DNA from: Metarhizium brunneum
Taxonomy: Eukaryota; Ascomycota; Sordariomycetes; Hypocreales; Clavicipitaceae
NCBI RefSeq assembly: GCF_013426205.1
Contig: NC_089422.1
Coordinates: 6,076,001-6,140,000 of the forward strand
Direction of reading: 5' to 3'
DNA length: 64,000 nucleotides
Shown here: positions 45,437 through 56,881 of the stretch, piece by piece
Position numbering within the stretch: position 1 is the stretch's first letter
How the letters are laid out: each line of letters starts with the position of its first letter
Program-made: the position numbers and the translations under genes
The notes under the pieces: model-generated
What the model saw: the letters and a program-made list of their open reading frames with translations, nothing else
Told to the model about the DNA's origin: nothing
Database searches by the model: none

Positions 45437-45994
45437 ATGAAGTATTCCGCTGTCGCTGCTATCGTCTCTTCGGCGGTTGCCGTTTCTGCCTCTCCCGTTG
45501 AAAAGCGTGCCATTGGAGGTGTAAGTAATTGCCCTTGCTGCCCAGTCGACTTCTTTTCTTCTTTGCACCAACTCGCTGCAAAAGCGTTCTTGCAAGACCT
45601 CAAAACAGCACTCTTTTTTTTCTTACTTATCCCCTCATATACTAACACCCTTCAGGTCTTGCTTTGCACCGGCGCCAACTCCACCGGCACTTGCAAGTAT
45701 TCTGTGTACGAGCTCAACAAGTGCCATCAACTCACGGAGCCATTTTACCAGAACACCAATACCTTTGCCGTCGATGGTGAAAATTTCTACTGCTTCCCCA
45801 AGCTCGTCAACTGCACCGACATCTGTACGAGCCCTACTGGCTGCACATTTGGAGCCGTCGACTACAGTTACGAACACAAGTACAACCTGAGCGCCATTTC
45901 TTGGGACAAGTACATTACCAGTTTTCAGTGCGGCATGAAGCAGGACCCGCAAACAAATAACAACGGCTCCTCGTCCAAGCGGTTCCTGTCATGA
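45437..45994 (+). CDS. small secreted cysteine-rich protein
   Basis: Exons 45437-45520 and 45656-45994 give 140 aa. The intron (135 nt) has a GTAAGT donor and an ACTAACA branch site; it is a multiple of three and stop-free, so an unspliced frame also exists. The protein has a signal peptide (MKYSAVAAIVSSAVAVSAS), a propeptide-like PVEKR site cut by a Kex2-type protease, and a mature part with eight Cys (from VLLCTGANSTGTCKY to FQCG) and three N-glycosylation sequons (NST, NCT, NLS). The block ICTSPTGCTFGAVDYSYEHK looks like a conserved fungal secreted family without a known function. An effector-like or extracellular structural role is possible; a toxin role is not supported. Confidence 0.82.
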   Translation: MKYSAVAAIVSSAVAVSASPVEKRAIGGVSNCPCCPVDFFSSLHQLAAKAFLQDLKTALFFFLLIPSYTNTLQVLLCTGANSTGTCKYSVYELNKCHQLTEPFYQNTNTFAVDGENFYCFPKLVNCTDICTSPTGCTFGAVDYSYEHKYNLSAISWDKYITSFQCGMKQDPQTNNNGSSSKRFLS

Positions 45995-46498
45995 TTCTTT
46001 TGCGCATACCACACCGGACGCTTAATACTTGATGGGTTTGGCGGCAGCAAACCCCACAAACATGGGATGTTTGCGGGGGAAGCTCGGCATCGCGTGGCAT
46101 GTATGCACAACAGAGAGCACATATCGGTAATGGGGCCAGCGGAAAACGTCTGGCGTAATGGTATTATTATACCCTGCATTGTAATGGGCAGCATGTAGAT
46201 TAATCAATTGGGACATATTTATTTTCATCATTGACAACCTGACGGTTTCTTCAGAGCATTTTGATATAACATTCAGGTTTATGACGACATGGACATTGTT
46301 CGGAGAGATGCAGCGAAATCGGCGGGGTCGGAATCTCAACCCCTCCATTGAAGCTCCCAAGGTGGGAGGAGGTTTCAACCAAGCTCTATAAAACCAGGCC
46401 CAATTGTCAGTCCAACAACATCCATCCCAGCCTGCAGCCTGTGTAACAATCAAATCCAATACTAGTATATCTTTTCATCACCTGCAAATATCCCCAAA
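45995..46498. other. intergenic, promoter of the formylglutathione hydrolase
   Basis: 504 bases between two tandem genes. No supported open frame. Confidence 0.5.
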
Positions 46499-47485
46499 AT
46501 GGCCTTCACAACAAACGCCACAATCGCCTCCTTCAACGGTCGCATCCTCAAACTCACCCACCAGTCCAGCAGCACCTCGACGCCCATGAACCTCAACCTC
46601 TTCCTGCCCAACACGGCATCGTCATCCAAACCGGCCCCCCTCCTCATCTACCTCTCCGGCCTGACGTGCACGCCGGACAACGTCACCGAGAAGGGCTTCC
46701 TCCACGCCCACGCCTCGCCGCTCAACCTCGCCCTCCTCTACCCAGACACGTCGCCGCGCGGCACCAACCTCCCCGGCGAGCACGACGCCTACGACTTTGG
46801 CAGCGCGGCGTCCTTCTACATCGACGCCACCAAGGACCCCTGGGACACCAACTACCGCATGGAGTCGTACCTCACCACGGAGCTGCCGGAGCTCCTCTTC
46901 GCCAACTTCAAGGAGCTGGACGCCCAGCGCGTCTCCATCACCGGTCACTCCATGGGCGGCCACGGCGCCCTCACCCTCTTCCTCAAGAACCCCGGCAAGT
47001 ACAAGAGCGTGAGCGCCTTTGCGCCCATCTGCAACCCCAGCCAGTGCCCGTGGGGGCAGAAGGCCTTCGCGGGGTACCTGGGCGACGACAAGGCCGAGTG
47101 GGCAAAGCACGATGCCACCGAGCTGGTGAGGCGCTGGAAGGGAAATCTAAACTGCCTGATTGACGTGGTGAGTTTCTTTCTTTCGTCCCGAATCTTTGCC
47201 GCGGCGCTAAGCACAGGGTGTAGGGCACCGGGGACAATTTCTACAACAGCGGCCAGCTGTTGCCGGAGAACTTTGTCGAGGCCGTCAAGGGCGCGGGCGT
47301 GGATGGGGTCAATGTCCGCTATCACAAGGTAAGTCGGCGCTGCTACCTGTTGTCTGGCGTGTTGACGCGCATGTTGTGCTAAACTTGGGGGGACGGGGCA
47401 GGCCTATGATCACTCGTATTTCTTTATTTCGACGTTTGCCGAGGACCATGTTCGGCACGCTGCCAAGGCGCTCGGGTTGCTGTGA
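46499..47485 (+). CDS. S-formylglutathione hydrolase (esterase D family)
   Basis: Exons 46499-47167, 47224-47328 and 47402-47485, all phase 0, give 285 aa. The enzyme hydrolyses S-formylglutathione to formate and glutathione, the second step of glutathione-dependent formaldehyde detoxification in the cytosol. The alpha/beta-hydrolase features are clear: LIYLSGLTCTPDNVTEKG, the nucleophile Ser in GHSMGGHGAL (about 151), the acidic residue in IDVGTGDNFY (about 228) and the catalytic His in YDHSYFFI near the C-terminus. Length is typical of the family. Splicing is required to bring the acid and His into the protein. No neighbouring formaldehyde gene is present, as is usual in fungi. Confidence 0.94.
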
Positions 47486-48227
47486 AGGGGGAATATGACG
47501 GGACATTTTGAGGTTTTTGTGCTCGCTGTTTCGCAGGGTTTGGCTCTGGGCTCCGTATTACTGGAAATACATGTCGTACTTCTCGCGCATGTGGTGTCAA
47601 GTATTATAACGTGGGCTCATAATGCCAGGCCAGGGAACCCGTGTGCCCACGAGGCGGCTTCCCAAGAAGGGGAGCCCAAGGCTATTTCCACACGGAGTAA
47701 TATCCAAACGTAATTTGTGTCTTCCCCAAGTAGAAAAAGTTCTTTGACTCTACTTTGTACACCGCCAAGCCAGTAGGATTCGCCTGTGCACAGGAACATC
47801 GCGTGGTCTTTCATTTAATGTCGGCCCTACAATGGAGCACCGGACTGCCTGGCAGGAAGCCTGCTGCTCGGCTGCTACAAATACGCTCGACAGCGCGCAC
47901 TAGCACTTGACGTTTGCGAACAAAACCATGACGTGGTCAAACCATGTATCCTGCTTTACCAACTAGACACATTAGCTCTATTCTGACCCATCCAAAGCTG
48001 AAGCCTACAAGATAGCATAGCCCCATGCCAACCCATCAAGTCATAACCCGTGCCGTATTGGAATCCCATTAAAACCTTCCCCATCAATAGCAATTAAATG
48101 TAAAAATTGAAACCGTGACAAACGCCGCCCATGTGGTGATCTGGCTGTGAATCAAACGCACCCATGCAATGCCACCCAAAAACACAAATTTCCCACCCCT
48201 GCCCATACCACGATATTTTCCGTTTCT
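47486..48227. other. convergent 3' region without a supported gene
   Basis: 742 bases downstream of the hydrolase and of AFI1. No open frame worth reporting. Confidence 0.5.
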
Positions 48228-50823
48228 TTAGCTAATTCTCCGTTCGTAACTGGGACTGAGTCCTTCCTTCTCTAGCTTTGCGCGCATTTCCAAATTGATT
48301 TCCCTGCGAATGCGCTCGTAGGCCAGCTTCTCGAAGCGGCTAAGGCCCTTCCACCAGTGTTGGCCGGCTTCGTGCTCCGCAATACGACTGAGGAGCTCGC
48401 TCGTCTTTAGACGCACCTCGCGATCTTGGTGGAACAATCCGAGGGCGAGATAGAAGAGGCCGGCGTGTGACTCGGGTGCCACGTTTAGCAGCAGGCAGAT
48501 CTCGTCGTAGGAATGTATACACTTTGAAAGCGTGAGGTAAATATCTTTGCTCTGGCTGGGAGATAGCCGTTGCATTCGGAGCCGGTCGTGCATGTGTGCC
48601 AGGTCAAGACCCTTCAATGGCCGAACCGTATATACCTGCGCGAGGTCCTGTTTACCGTCAATTGATGTACTTGACCATTGATTGGGGTGAAAAGATTCCT
48701 ACCTGGATGTAGCTGTAGTAGCTCCGCGTGTTTCGCCAGCCCTCGATTCTGGTCACATTCCCGGCGAGTTCCTTATTCTTCGCCGCGTCATCTGGCCAGA
48801 CATAACCGTGGCCGCTGGCCCCCGGAAGGCTTATATCTTGGTCCTCACTGCCAATATACAAGGCGCTTGCGCCATACACGCTCTCTTCAAACTGGGCTGC
48901 GATACGGGTGAATTTCGTGACCCAGTCTCTCCATTTGGCGCGAATCACTCTTTCGCCGTGGCGCACAGCAATGCTCTTCAGAATATCTATCATGAAAGCT
49001 CCATCGCCCGTCAGATCTTGGTTGTTATTTGCATTGCCGCTGGCCACGGTCGCCAATGGTGGATTCTGTTGCTGAAAGTACAACAACCCCTCCGTAACAG
49101 CGGCTGGCTCAATCTTGCTGCTAATCTTGATGCGGCCGCTCGGCAGATCGCAGAGAATGTCCCACCATTCGGGATGCATCTCAAAAGTAGGGTTGGTGAC
49201 ACCGGCAATAAAGCCAGGGACGTTTAAGAGATCGTCAATCTTGGTCAGGTCGGTGTAGGGGAAAGCGTGTCGAGTGAAGCCTCGCAACAGCCCACCAGAC
49301 GCAAGAGCACATGCAGCCAGGACAGCCTCGGCAACCTCACCTGAAGGCATGTTGTGACCCAAGAAGATGATTCGCTTTTGTGTCAGTAACGCATTGACCA
49401 GGACAATAATGGGATGCGTGCCAGCTCCATTGGTTGTCAGGTGGGGATGAAGGGTAAATGCCTGCGGCGACTTCGCGTGTGGTTCGGAAAAGTTTTGAAT
49501 GAGCTTGATCAGGGAGAAGTCGCCAACTGTCTCTGGCATGACGGCCGTAGGAACCTTGATTGGAATCGGAATTCCTTTGTACATGACTTTGCTCTCAAAT
49601 TCGTGCGTATCCCTTGGGACTGAGTACAAGGCTTGGCTTCCACCCTCGACGTGAGCTTTCGTGCCGGCGCGAGATATCCCGCCCGATTTGACAGGACTTC
49701 TTGAATCCTCTACTTGTCCGTCTATCAATCCATCGGCTTTGTCCTCGGCCATTCGTATTTGAATCATTTGCTCAAACTTCTCGACAAATAGATCACGATT
49801 CTCACTAGCCAACAAGAGGTGCCTTTCGAGGATGCTGAGCCGGGGCATAAGAGACAAATCCATGGCATTGACGGCATCATAGAGCATGGAGAGGGTTTCG
49901 GGAACGGGAGACTTGAAATACTCTTCCAAGGCAAGTAAGAGCAGAGGCTGTGGGCCGCAACGGTTTATTGTTAGCTTCATGTGTAGCTGGAAAATAGTTG
50001 TCGCTCGACTCACCTTGTAAATGTGTAAAAAGGGATGCCTCGTACAAATGGCCATGGCTTTGACGACGGCACCACGCTTTACAGACTTGTCATGTTTGGT
50101 GTTGACAAGGTTCAATACATGAATCAATGGCGGGCCTTCTCCGCCCTCGGGTTCGCTGTCGGTGGATTCGTCGTCTACATCTTCATCATCATCGTCCTCG
50201 TCGTCAAATTCCTCCTCATCATCCTCGGATATGACCCCAGCCGCTCTATTTCGCCTCCTCCTGCGCATTTGTCTCCTCCTCTCCTTCACTTGTCTCTCGG
50301 CATCCTCTTCCTCTTGGCTGGTATCTTTGTGCAGGAAAAATATGGTCCAGTCTTGGTTTCGAGCGTGTGCCTGATCAGGGAGCATAAGCTCCGCCAGCAT
50401 GTTTTCATCTCCGGTAATGGCGACTGGATATTGGTGTTCCATAACAGGACCTCTGTCAATGTCGAACGAGGCCACCAGGATATACTCGACATGGTTATCG
50501 GCTGACCCACGGGGATACTGCGACCTGAGCCTTCTCGACGACCGGGCATCGGCGTTCAATCGATAAGGTGCCGACAAGGACGAGTGCTGAGATGATGGAG
50601 CCAATGATGGCGTCTTGGACTTGGAACTCGGATCCGAGGTGCGGTCTGTCTCGGCCACAGGAAACTGGGGTGACTTGGCCTGACGGGAATTTTGGGACAT
50701 CTGCGATGGCGATCGTGATGACGGGAATGAGGAGAGAGAGGCTCGTCGATTGGACAGGGACCCATTCGATCGATTGTTCATGGCGTTTTGCCGGTTCATG
50801 TACGGAAGGGCGGTGGTCATCAT
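48228..50823 (-). CDS. AFI1: AFI1-like polarity protein (Arf3-interacting, DENN/SPA domain)
   Basis: Exons 50014-50823, 48703-49947 and 48228-48647, all phase 0, give 824 aa. AFI1-type proteins help localise the small GTPase Arf3 at sites of polarised growth. Features: a Ser-rich disordered N-terminus (about 1-105), the docking region starting [22 protein letters not shown] split here as [16 protein letters not shown] (about 112), a basic then strongly acidic insertion ([12 protein letters not shown], then a Glu/Asp run near 200-225), and a DENN-like core with [19 protein letters not shown] and [20 protein letters not shown]. Intron 1 (49948-50013) is 66 nt, in frame and stop-free; removing it gives [15 protein letters not shown]. 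Intron 2 (48648-48702) joins SYIQ to [17 protein letters not shown]. Family recognition is strong, detailed role inferred. Confidence 0.86.
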
Positions 50824-51195
50824 GATGAGTAACGGACGGACGTCCTATGCCAGCCAGATGATGGATGGGCGAATACCACCAGAACGAGCAATGGTGATGG
50901 CGATGGCAGTAGCCGTCTCGAGGAGTCCTCGAAATGACCGTCTCGTCTACCTGGGTATTCGACAAACAGTTGGCATGCGGAGATGGCCGACCACAACGCC
51001 CATATGCCGCCTCCCCCTCTGGCGCCAGTGGTGTGAACCAGAGGTTCGCGAGGACCTTGATGTTTCTACTTGTCGTTCGCTCTCGGCTCTGTGGCTATCC
51101 GACCCGAAACGTTTCCTAGGCAAGGCCAATGAGGGGAGCAGCGGGAAGTCAAAAAAGACGACAGCGGCCAGCAGCAAGAGGGCTTGGCTGTATGG

Positions 51196-51224
51196 AGCTG
51201 GTTGAGCTGGTTGAGCTGGTTGAG
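51196..51224. repeat. 9-bp tandem repeat (GAGCTGGTT)3
   Basis: Three perfect units of GAGCTGGTT, non-coding as far as I can tell. Confidence 0.8.
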
Positions 51225-52650
51225 CCCGCAACGCCGTCAAGGCACGCAGTGTCTGCCCGCAGAAACACCGTCAATGTCAGGGAAGCCGACGATCTTGGAG
51301 ATTGATGCGACAGGAACAGGTTCGGGGTGCCGAACAGGGGGAGAGGACCGGATGGCGACTGGCGAAGTGATGCTGGCGAGGGGGCAGTCACGGAGCAACA
51401 CCGACACATGATCCGGAGACTATTGACGACGTCGACGTCGGGACTCGATGCACATCAGACGGCAAAAGTCGAACTCCTGAAATGCGGCCCAGGGGTCGCA
51501 GGGGTTGCAGGCAAACGGCGCCACTTGGCAGGTGAGGAGCGTCACTGGGCCAGTCGACCGACGACGACTGGAGTTGATGGCGGCCAACAAGCACCGCTTG
51601 CATCCAATGTTCAGGGCCCAGTCGTGTGCAGTCAATCGCTAGTCGACGACGCCGGGCCAGGGCTCGTGCGCTGAGTGGACGGGCAATTGGAGGCGGGCGG
51701 GGCGCGGATGGCTTGAGGCGCCACGCAGGACAGGCCAACGTGGAAAGCCATGAATTGACTCGGTGAAACTCACACAGACGTCGGATGATCATTCTCTTCT
51801 CTTCTTCTTCTTTTTCTTTTCTTTGGGTGCTGCTTTGCGGTTGGTGGCGGCTGGTGGTGTATGGCCGGCGTCTCAGGGCGGGTTTGAAACGTCGATTCTG
51901 CGCCCGCAGCCATCAGTCAATTGAGCTTCTGCAGTGTGTGTCTGTGACCGCTCTTTGTGCGGAGCGCACGCAGGCTTGGATAAGATATTGACCAAGTACA
52001 TACGCAAGCAAGTACTCCGTAGCGGGTGCGGAGTACAGTCGGAGTACCAGACCAGACTTGACCTGAGAATCGTGCCAAAGCGGCACCTGATGCTAGGCTC
52101 ATGCAACATCGGGCCAGGCAGCGCGCCGCGCCGCCGACCTTCACCCTCAACATTTAAGTGCTGTCTACCGACACCTCTGTATCAGAGTATCGAATGTTGC
52201 CGCACTCTGTAATACAATGTCGCATGTGCGGTCGGGTCTGTGTCTTATGTCAGTTTGAGGGTTCGAGGCTTGAATGTGCCCCTGGCGCCCGCCCCTGCAA
52301 AGAGAGGGTGACAAGAAGGTTGGCCATGCGCCGCCATTGGGTGCCCTTCCGCCAGGGACCTTTTCAGGGACCAGATGGGAGACGACATGGAGAGGCAAAA
52401 AGGGTCAATGTGGCCCACACCCGCCAACGATTCAAGAACCTCTGGCCCATTGGTGGGCGGAACCCCACACCACCAGTGATCTGACGAGCCTCCAAGTACT
52501 TAAGTACATACGTAGCAACCAAGATCAAGGGCTAAAACAGCACAGAAGGCAAATCTTGCAAGAAGCAGCACCGACAATACAGCGGGGAAATGCAAAGCCC
52601 ACGCGCTTCTTGCAGTCGGGTTGCATGCCACATGGCAAATGGAACGTCAC

Positions 52651-52680
52651 AAATAAACAAACAAACAAACAAACAAACAA
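52651..52680. repeat. (AAAC)n microsatellite
   Basis: About seven AAAC units followed by an A-run; likely to vary between strains. Confidence 0.85.
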
Positions 52681-53493
52681 GAAAAAAAAACAATCCGCTG
52701 CAGATGCAAACAGGGACGATGTGGCCGTTTTGCGCTTCTTTACGAGACACATGGCCGGCAGGGATCACCCACAGCATGGCAAAGGCTGGCAAGTGCTAGT
52801 ATGTATTTGCGCGTATTTCCCCCAGGATACTCGGAGTGGCTTCATCAACGACGAAATTGTGTATGAGCGGGAGGCTACTTGCTCTTCCCAAAGGTCGACT
52901 GATTAACACCTAAGTACATAAAGTTACCTAGGCATGTACATATGTACATTGTACGGAGTAGGCCTCTTTTTTTTAAGTGGCTTGCCCACTTTTTTTCGCC
53001 AACGGGTGAAAAATACAGATTGCCGACTTAAGCCTCAGGACCCAAGTAGTACTCCGCGCTACTGAGCTACTCTGTCCAGTGCCTTCATTGGCCATGTAAG
53101 CTTGTGGCTAGTTACAGCACCGCGCATGGATGCTCTCTGCGCCACTTGTGCCAGCCACATATGCCCCGCTGGGCCTGCAAGGCTGCCGTTGTTATGGCTC
53201 TTAATTGTTTACATTGGGAACGCAGACCACCGGCCGTCGGCGAATCGCCTCGCTTCGCTTGTTTCGCTCAGGCATTTTGATCACTGTCCTTCTCGCCAAT
53301 ACTCGAAACCGCATGCCACAAGGAACCAAAGATTGCAAAACTAGAGCTTCTCAAAGTTATTTCCCTCCTCTTTCCTATCGTTCATCGACTCCAATTCAAC
53401 GTCCGCCGTTCCTTGAAACCTTGATCTCCACATAGATCAACACGTTCCTTGGCCAACCAACATCCTATCCTGGACAAAATCGCCGCGGTCAGC

Positions 53494-54492
53494 ATGGTAA
53501 GAGCTACGCATGAAGCCGTTGAGGCGCCCCCAAATATACTGCCTTTTAACACCTCTCTCATCATCACCAGTCTGTTTCAACATCGTACAAGCCATCTCCA
53601 TTGGGGTACGGCTCGCCTCCATCACGCAACTCACCCTTCCGCCGGCCAGAATCTCCAGCATCACCATCGCCGTTACGACATACAACACCCACCAGTTCTC
53701 CAACTAAGACTGCTTCACTCGCTACGCCGTCTCGTTTTGCACGGCCGACTACGCCTACAACTCCGACGAATAGTTGGACGCCGCGGGCACAATCGCCGGA
53801 CACCATGACGCCTTCATCACCACATAGGTCATCTCAGCAGACGAGCGTGTCTGTATCACAGCCCCTTGCAAGCGGAAACGCATTATCACAACTACAGCCA
53901 GCACAGGTCAGAACGCTGAGGGACGGATTCCAGATTTTAGATCGAGACTGTGATGGCATGGTGAATCGCGAAGACGTCGCTGACATGTTGAGCCAGTTGG
54001 GTGCGTTTTGCGATGATGATGGACTCGGGGACGTCAAGATCTGTCAGTTGAGCTAATCTTGCCGGTGTAGGTCTTCCCAATAGCGCGTCTGATGTTTCAC
54101 AATTTTTTCCTCCATCAAAATCACAGACCATTGCATTGGCGGCATTCTTGAACTCGTTAGCAGAAACATTATGTCAACTTTCGCCCAGCGCGGAGCTGCT
54201 TTCGGCATTCTCCGCTTTTGATGACGATGACAGTGGTCAGGTAGACTGGGCCGAGCTCAGAGACGCGCTGCTCAACACGGCGCCGGAACCTGGCGAGCGA
54301 CCTCTGGCTGCGGCTGAGGTTGAGCGTGTCGTCAATGGCTTCACCGGCCGACGAGCCTTCAATCGAAACATCAATGCGCAGTTGGGTGCCAAGAAGGGTG
54401 AGGTGTTCAAGTATAACGAGTTTGTCAACTCCATCATGGGATCTAATGGGGCGTCGGAAGGATCGTCGCAAGAGAACTCGGAGGAGCAATAA
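53494..54492 (+). CDS. myosin regulatory light chain (EF-hand)
   Basis: Exons 53494-53496 (ATG only), 53571-54000 and 54071-54492 give 284 aa. The regulatory light chain binds the IQ motif of myosin II and acts in cytokinesis and septation. After an unusual Ser/Pro/Thr-rich N-terminal half (SVSTSYKPSPLGYGSPPSRN and onward to about residue 115), the calmodulin-like part has a first EF-hand with loop DRDCDGMVNRED and a third with FDDDDSGQVDWAE, and a C-terminal lobe ending in KKGEVFKYNEFVNSIMG. The first coding exon holds only the start codon: there is no other ATG in frame before the conserved region, and the donor GTAAGA follows the ATG directly. Intron 2 is 70 nt. The long Ser/Pro N-terminus offers many possible phosphorylation sites. 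Confidence 0.85.
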
Positions 54493-56881
54493 TGTCAGGG
54501 TGTGCGTAGAAGTCGAGAAGCCACCGTCTCTGAGAGGTATTGATCGTTTTGATTTGCGCGCTTTGCGCTCGTGCGTTGGGATAAGCGATTGCACAGGACT
54601 AGTCCGTACGGAGTACTAGATGTATTTATGATAGGCATACGGAGCACACACATTGTCGTAAACTTGCATCAAAAAGGGTCGTTGGACACGCAGTCTTGGC
54701 AACGTTATTGATGTTTGGTGAAATGAGCGGGATGCCTTAGTCCCCATGACTTTGCTCTCTGAAATGAATGAACAGCCGCTGGGGTGTTGAGCCTGTTTGA
54801 TGAGCGAGGGTGTTGACGAAATTAAGGACAAGGATTGGATCAGGGCCTGGAGCACTCGAGTGGGCAGAGGGGAGCTGGTCAAGGGCGCGGCGGGCAGGCT
54901 CACAATGGGACCTCCCGCATTGTTTGGGGAAGGCACAACCGGAGGGTGGTGTATTGGTGCAACCTGCGCGGCATAAAATTACAGGTTGAGAGACGAAGGA
55001 AATTAGACGAACCCTCTAGTCCGTAATCGGTCGTCTGCACAGCTTAGAAAAGCCATCCAACAGATGCTACAGACGACCTTGTCTAAGTCGGGGCATTTGA
55101 AAGAGAAAAAGGAGACGGGGCTACGAGCGGTTGCCTAGCATACACTGTACGTAGCACGGCGTAATCGGTGCTTGGGTTGGCGGTGCGGTACGGAGTATGT
55201 ATGGTGTTCTGGTACTCCGTACATTGCGTGCGGCTATCAACGTACCAAGCTCCCGCTGTCACAGTCTGCGCAGGTGCGAGTCGGGGCCGGCTGCAAGGCC
55301 GATCCGCCCCTCCATGTCCTAAAGTTTTCTCCAGCCCACGTCACTAAGGAACTTTGCCGCGCCGGCCGGGCGCAATCTGAGCAACTCCTAGGTCGCGGCC
55401 CCACTGAACCTTCTAGAAACCTTGCTGGCTACGTGCAAAACCCCGTTAAGCAACTGCAGACTCGGCTCTGGCCCCCCCTGTAGGTCGCATGCACAAGTGA
55501 GGACCAGCCGCCGCCAAGGGCCACATGGGCACTGTGTTCCACCAGCTCGGCGTCACATCACCGTGATAGGATGGTGCTTGCTTGGGCAGCTGGGAGACGG
55601 GCAGGACGGGATGCAGGCAGAGTGGTTGCTGATACAACAATGCGGGTGACTGGCTGAGGCGTCATTCTACAGTGCCATCATTGGCAGGCAGAAGAAGGGG
55701 ACCAAAAGGCAAAGGCTGGGGGAGGACCCAGAGGGACGGCCGACTCAGCGGGATGCAGCACCGTGAGGCGACATGGAGGCAGACATGGACCAACAGATGC
55801 TGACTTGTGCAGTGGTCAAGTTGACGGTACGGAGTACAATACGGAGTACACCTTTGTGTTTCGCGGCCAAAAAAAGAGAGAGAGAGAGAGAGACGTTGCC
55901 CCTGTCTTGCGGGGGTTGGTTGATACCCCTGACCAGACTTCACGATATTGGTATTTCGAGTACAGTGGTTGTCGATGCGAATGACCAAGGTCCTCGAGCA
56001 TGCGAGACATTCAAATGTTACCGGCGCTCCGGGGCTCGTTAATAACTTGCGGAGCATGGAAACGAACAAAAGGATAACACGTAGCCATGTCCACCAGCGC
56101 AGTGAATCGCTGCTCTCGCAATTTTCGATTCAACCGCCCAAGTGAGGTGACGGAGCTCATGCTGCCACCCCTTGTCCGTCAGCCTCCATTTGCCTCAATC
56201 AATCCATCTCTCTCCAGTCTGCAGCTCTGCCTCGCCTCCATCCTCCGTCCAGTTGCCAGGTCACAGGTTGGTTGCGGCCCAGTCAAACCCGTCAAACGTG
56301 GCCCATCACTTCTGAGCATTTGATAAATCGCGGGCTGGGATTTTCTCGTCCCTCTTCCTTTTGCCGTCTCTTTTGCTCCTTTGCGCCGCCTACGTTGCTC
56401 TTGCTAACCTTGCGCACTGCGACGTCAGTTCTGGTCAGGGCTTTTTTTTTTTCCTTTTCTCTGCCAAGTTTTCTTTCTGCTTCTTTTGCTCTCTTTGCAT
56501 CCTTGGACCTCCCGTTCTCCGTCGACAAGAAACATCCTGCCCCAACCACGACCTCCGTTTTTGCACCGAACCATCTTCGATCGGCCATTTCCCAGAAACA
56601 ATCAATCAATAGCTTGCTGGATCTCCTCGGGACGGGCCTACCGCCTCCTGAAGCACCGCGCCACTGTGCTGACTGTGCCTCGTCCTGCTGGGCTGCCCAC
56701 GTTACGTACCTTTTGGACTTGGGCCCCCTTAGGCTCTTGGTGCTCGGTTACAGTGCCACCCACCCCCATCCGAGTCCTTTATCCGGTATATCCTTGTGTC
56801 GAGGCTCGGGACCGCCCTGCTCCATCAGGTTTGGCCGTCCCGCTCTAATACCGCAGAGCCCGTTTTGGAGCTGGCTAGAAG
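54493..56881. other. 2.4 kb without a supported gene; motif-rich
   Basis: Contains at least five GTACGGAGTAC-type motifs and a GA microsatellite. A 106-codon minus-strand frame (54616-54936) was considered and not accepted. The last 600 bases, C/T-rich with a T-run near 56442, look like the leader of the TPR-DnaJ gene. Confidence 0.5.
55876..55893. repeat. (GA)n microsatellite
   Basis: About nine GA units directly after an A-run. Confidence 0.85.

Larger units (their letters stand above)
50824..53493. other. 2.7 kb without a supported gene; repeat-rich
   Basis: Promoter regions of AFI1 (-) and the myosin light chain (+) with several simple repeats and several copies of the GTACGGAGTAC motif. 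Open frames (for example 52274-52906 plus) show no domain. Confidence 0.5.

Noticed and set aside
54616..54936. 106-codon minus-strand frame, possibly with an upstream exon
   Set aside because: No domain; the best upstream acceptor (before 54963) does not join to a start in a convincing way.
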